A DNA stretch of 13,997 bases from NCBI GenBank assembly GCA_050013615.1, contig JBEKEX010000049.1, positions 1-13,997 of the forward strand, in the 5' to 3' direction. This DNA is from JBEKEX01 sp050013615. Its GTDB lineage: Bacteria; Chloroflexota; Anaerolineae; Anaerolineales; Anaerolineaceae. Of the stretch, positions 13,584 to 13,997 are shown in pieces. Numbering within the stretch: the stretch's first letter is position 1; each line of letters begins with the position of its first letter. Under the pieces are notes generated by a model. The model saw only the letters and a program-made list of their open reading frames with translations. It had not been told where the DNA came from and ran no database searches. Both the position numbers and the translations under genes were made by a program.

Positions 13584-13997
13584 TTATGGTGTTGGCGTAT
13601 CCGTCGGTGTCACTGGCGTCTCGGTCGGTGTCTCAGTATCCGGAACCGTGGTCTCGGTAACAGTGGGCGTAGTGGGTGTTACAGGAGTATTGGTCAGTGT
13701 GGCAGGCGGTGAAGTTCGGGTAGGTGTTGCCGTATTGCCCGGTGTGGGGGTGCGGGTATAGATGGTCCCGGTGGCCGTCGGGCCTGTAGTCGGTGTGAGC
13801 GTCGGCGCGCTGTTCGAGACAACGATCGTAATATACAGCGATGCACCGAATTTAGTCCCCCCCGCATTGGACAAGATCCAATAACCCGTGTATGTCCCTG
13901 TCGTGGTCGGCGCCGTCAGCGTGACAGAAACATTGATCTGATAACCCGGGTTCACCGGCGCGGAGATATTCGTGGTGACACCACCCATCTGCGTCCC
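13584..13997 (-). CDS. NBR1-type Ig-like domain protein with T/P-rich tail (5' end beyond window)
   Basis: C-terminal 138 residues of a protein that enters from the right edge; the frame is open through 13997, so the Met at 13988 is not a real start. Residues visible first (GTQMGGVTTNISAPVNPGYQINVSVTLTAP...GTYTGYWILSNAGGTKFGASLYITIVV) match the end of the NBR1-like Ig domain common in extracellular proteins of Chloroflexota. About 75 residues of Thr/Pro/Val low complexity follow to the stop, with no membrane anchor, so the tail is a C-terminal linker-like or surface-exposed segment. Function unknown; cell-surface or secreted role inferred. Shares the bidirectional terminator with the opposing dehydrogenase gene. 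Confidence 0.8.
   Translation of the reverse strand, partial: GTQMGGVTTNISAPVNPGYQINVSVTLTAPTTTGTYTGYWILSNAGGTKFGASLYITIVVSNSAPTLTPTTGPTATGTIYTRTPTPGNTATPTRTSPPATLTNTPVTPTTPTVTETTVPDTETPTETPVTPTDTPTP

Overview
The window looks like a chromosomal segment of an uncultured-type bacterium, most probably a Chloroflexota member of the Anaerolineae. This is inference from gene content and protein style: lipoproteins with long Thr/Pro linkers, an NBR1-type Ig-like domain protein with a T-P-rich tail, a PQQ-type beta-propeller lipoprotein, a DUF47-PiT phosphate pair and mixed TTG/GTG starts. No marker gene here proves the phylum.

Left part (1-4045), GC-rich housekeeping DNA: an EamA/DMT transporter, the GTPase Era, a small four-helix membrane protein and a YhhN/lysoplasmalogenase-like protein on the + strand. 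These converge on a YitT-family membrane protein on the - strand, with a perfect bidirectional hairpin terminator between them. Positions 4080-4900 are a sharply AT-rich islet with one gene, a predicted HEPN-fold protein carrying an R-x4-H ribonuclease-type motif. A 63-residue membrane protein with its own terminator and a 33-residue putative lipoprotein peptide follow.

Middle part (5401-9341): a DegV/FakB fatty-acid-binding protein converges on a - strand phosphate module, a DUF47 (PhoU-like) regulator overlapping a PiT transporter. A mostly non-coding AT-rich stretch leads to a lipoprotein with a predicted Cys-His-Asp/Glu papain/transglutaminase-like core. Next is tRNA-Gly(UCC), whose 3' end is repeated twice more in tandem ahead of a terminator, so the tRNA and its 3'-half repeats should be transcribed together. 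This is the most unusual structure in the window.

Right part (9342-13997): a broken ECF sigma factor relic (region 2, frameshift or deletion, then a region-4-like piece) lies before a two-gene ABC exporter operon of intermediate base composition. A well-formed sigma-70-type promoter (TTGCAA, 17 bp, TATAAT) then drives a PQQ/sorbosone-dehydrogenase-like lipoprotein, which ends at a second bidirectional terminator. It faces a - strand NBR1-Ig/TP-rich protein that runs off the right edge.

No complete defence island, CRISPR array, transposase or integrase is visible. The items most deserving follow-up are the tRNA trailer repeats, the orphan HEPN gene in its AT-rich islet and the sigma relic/ABC exporter junction.
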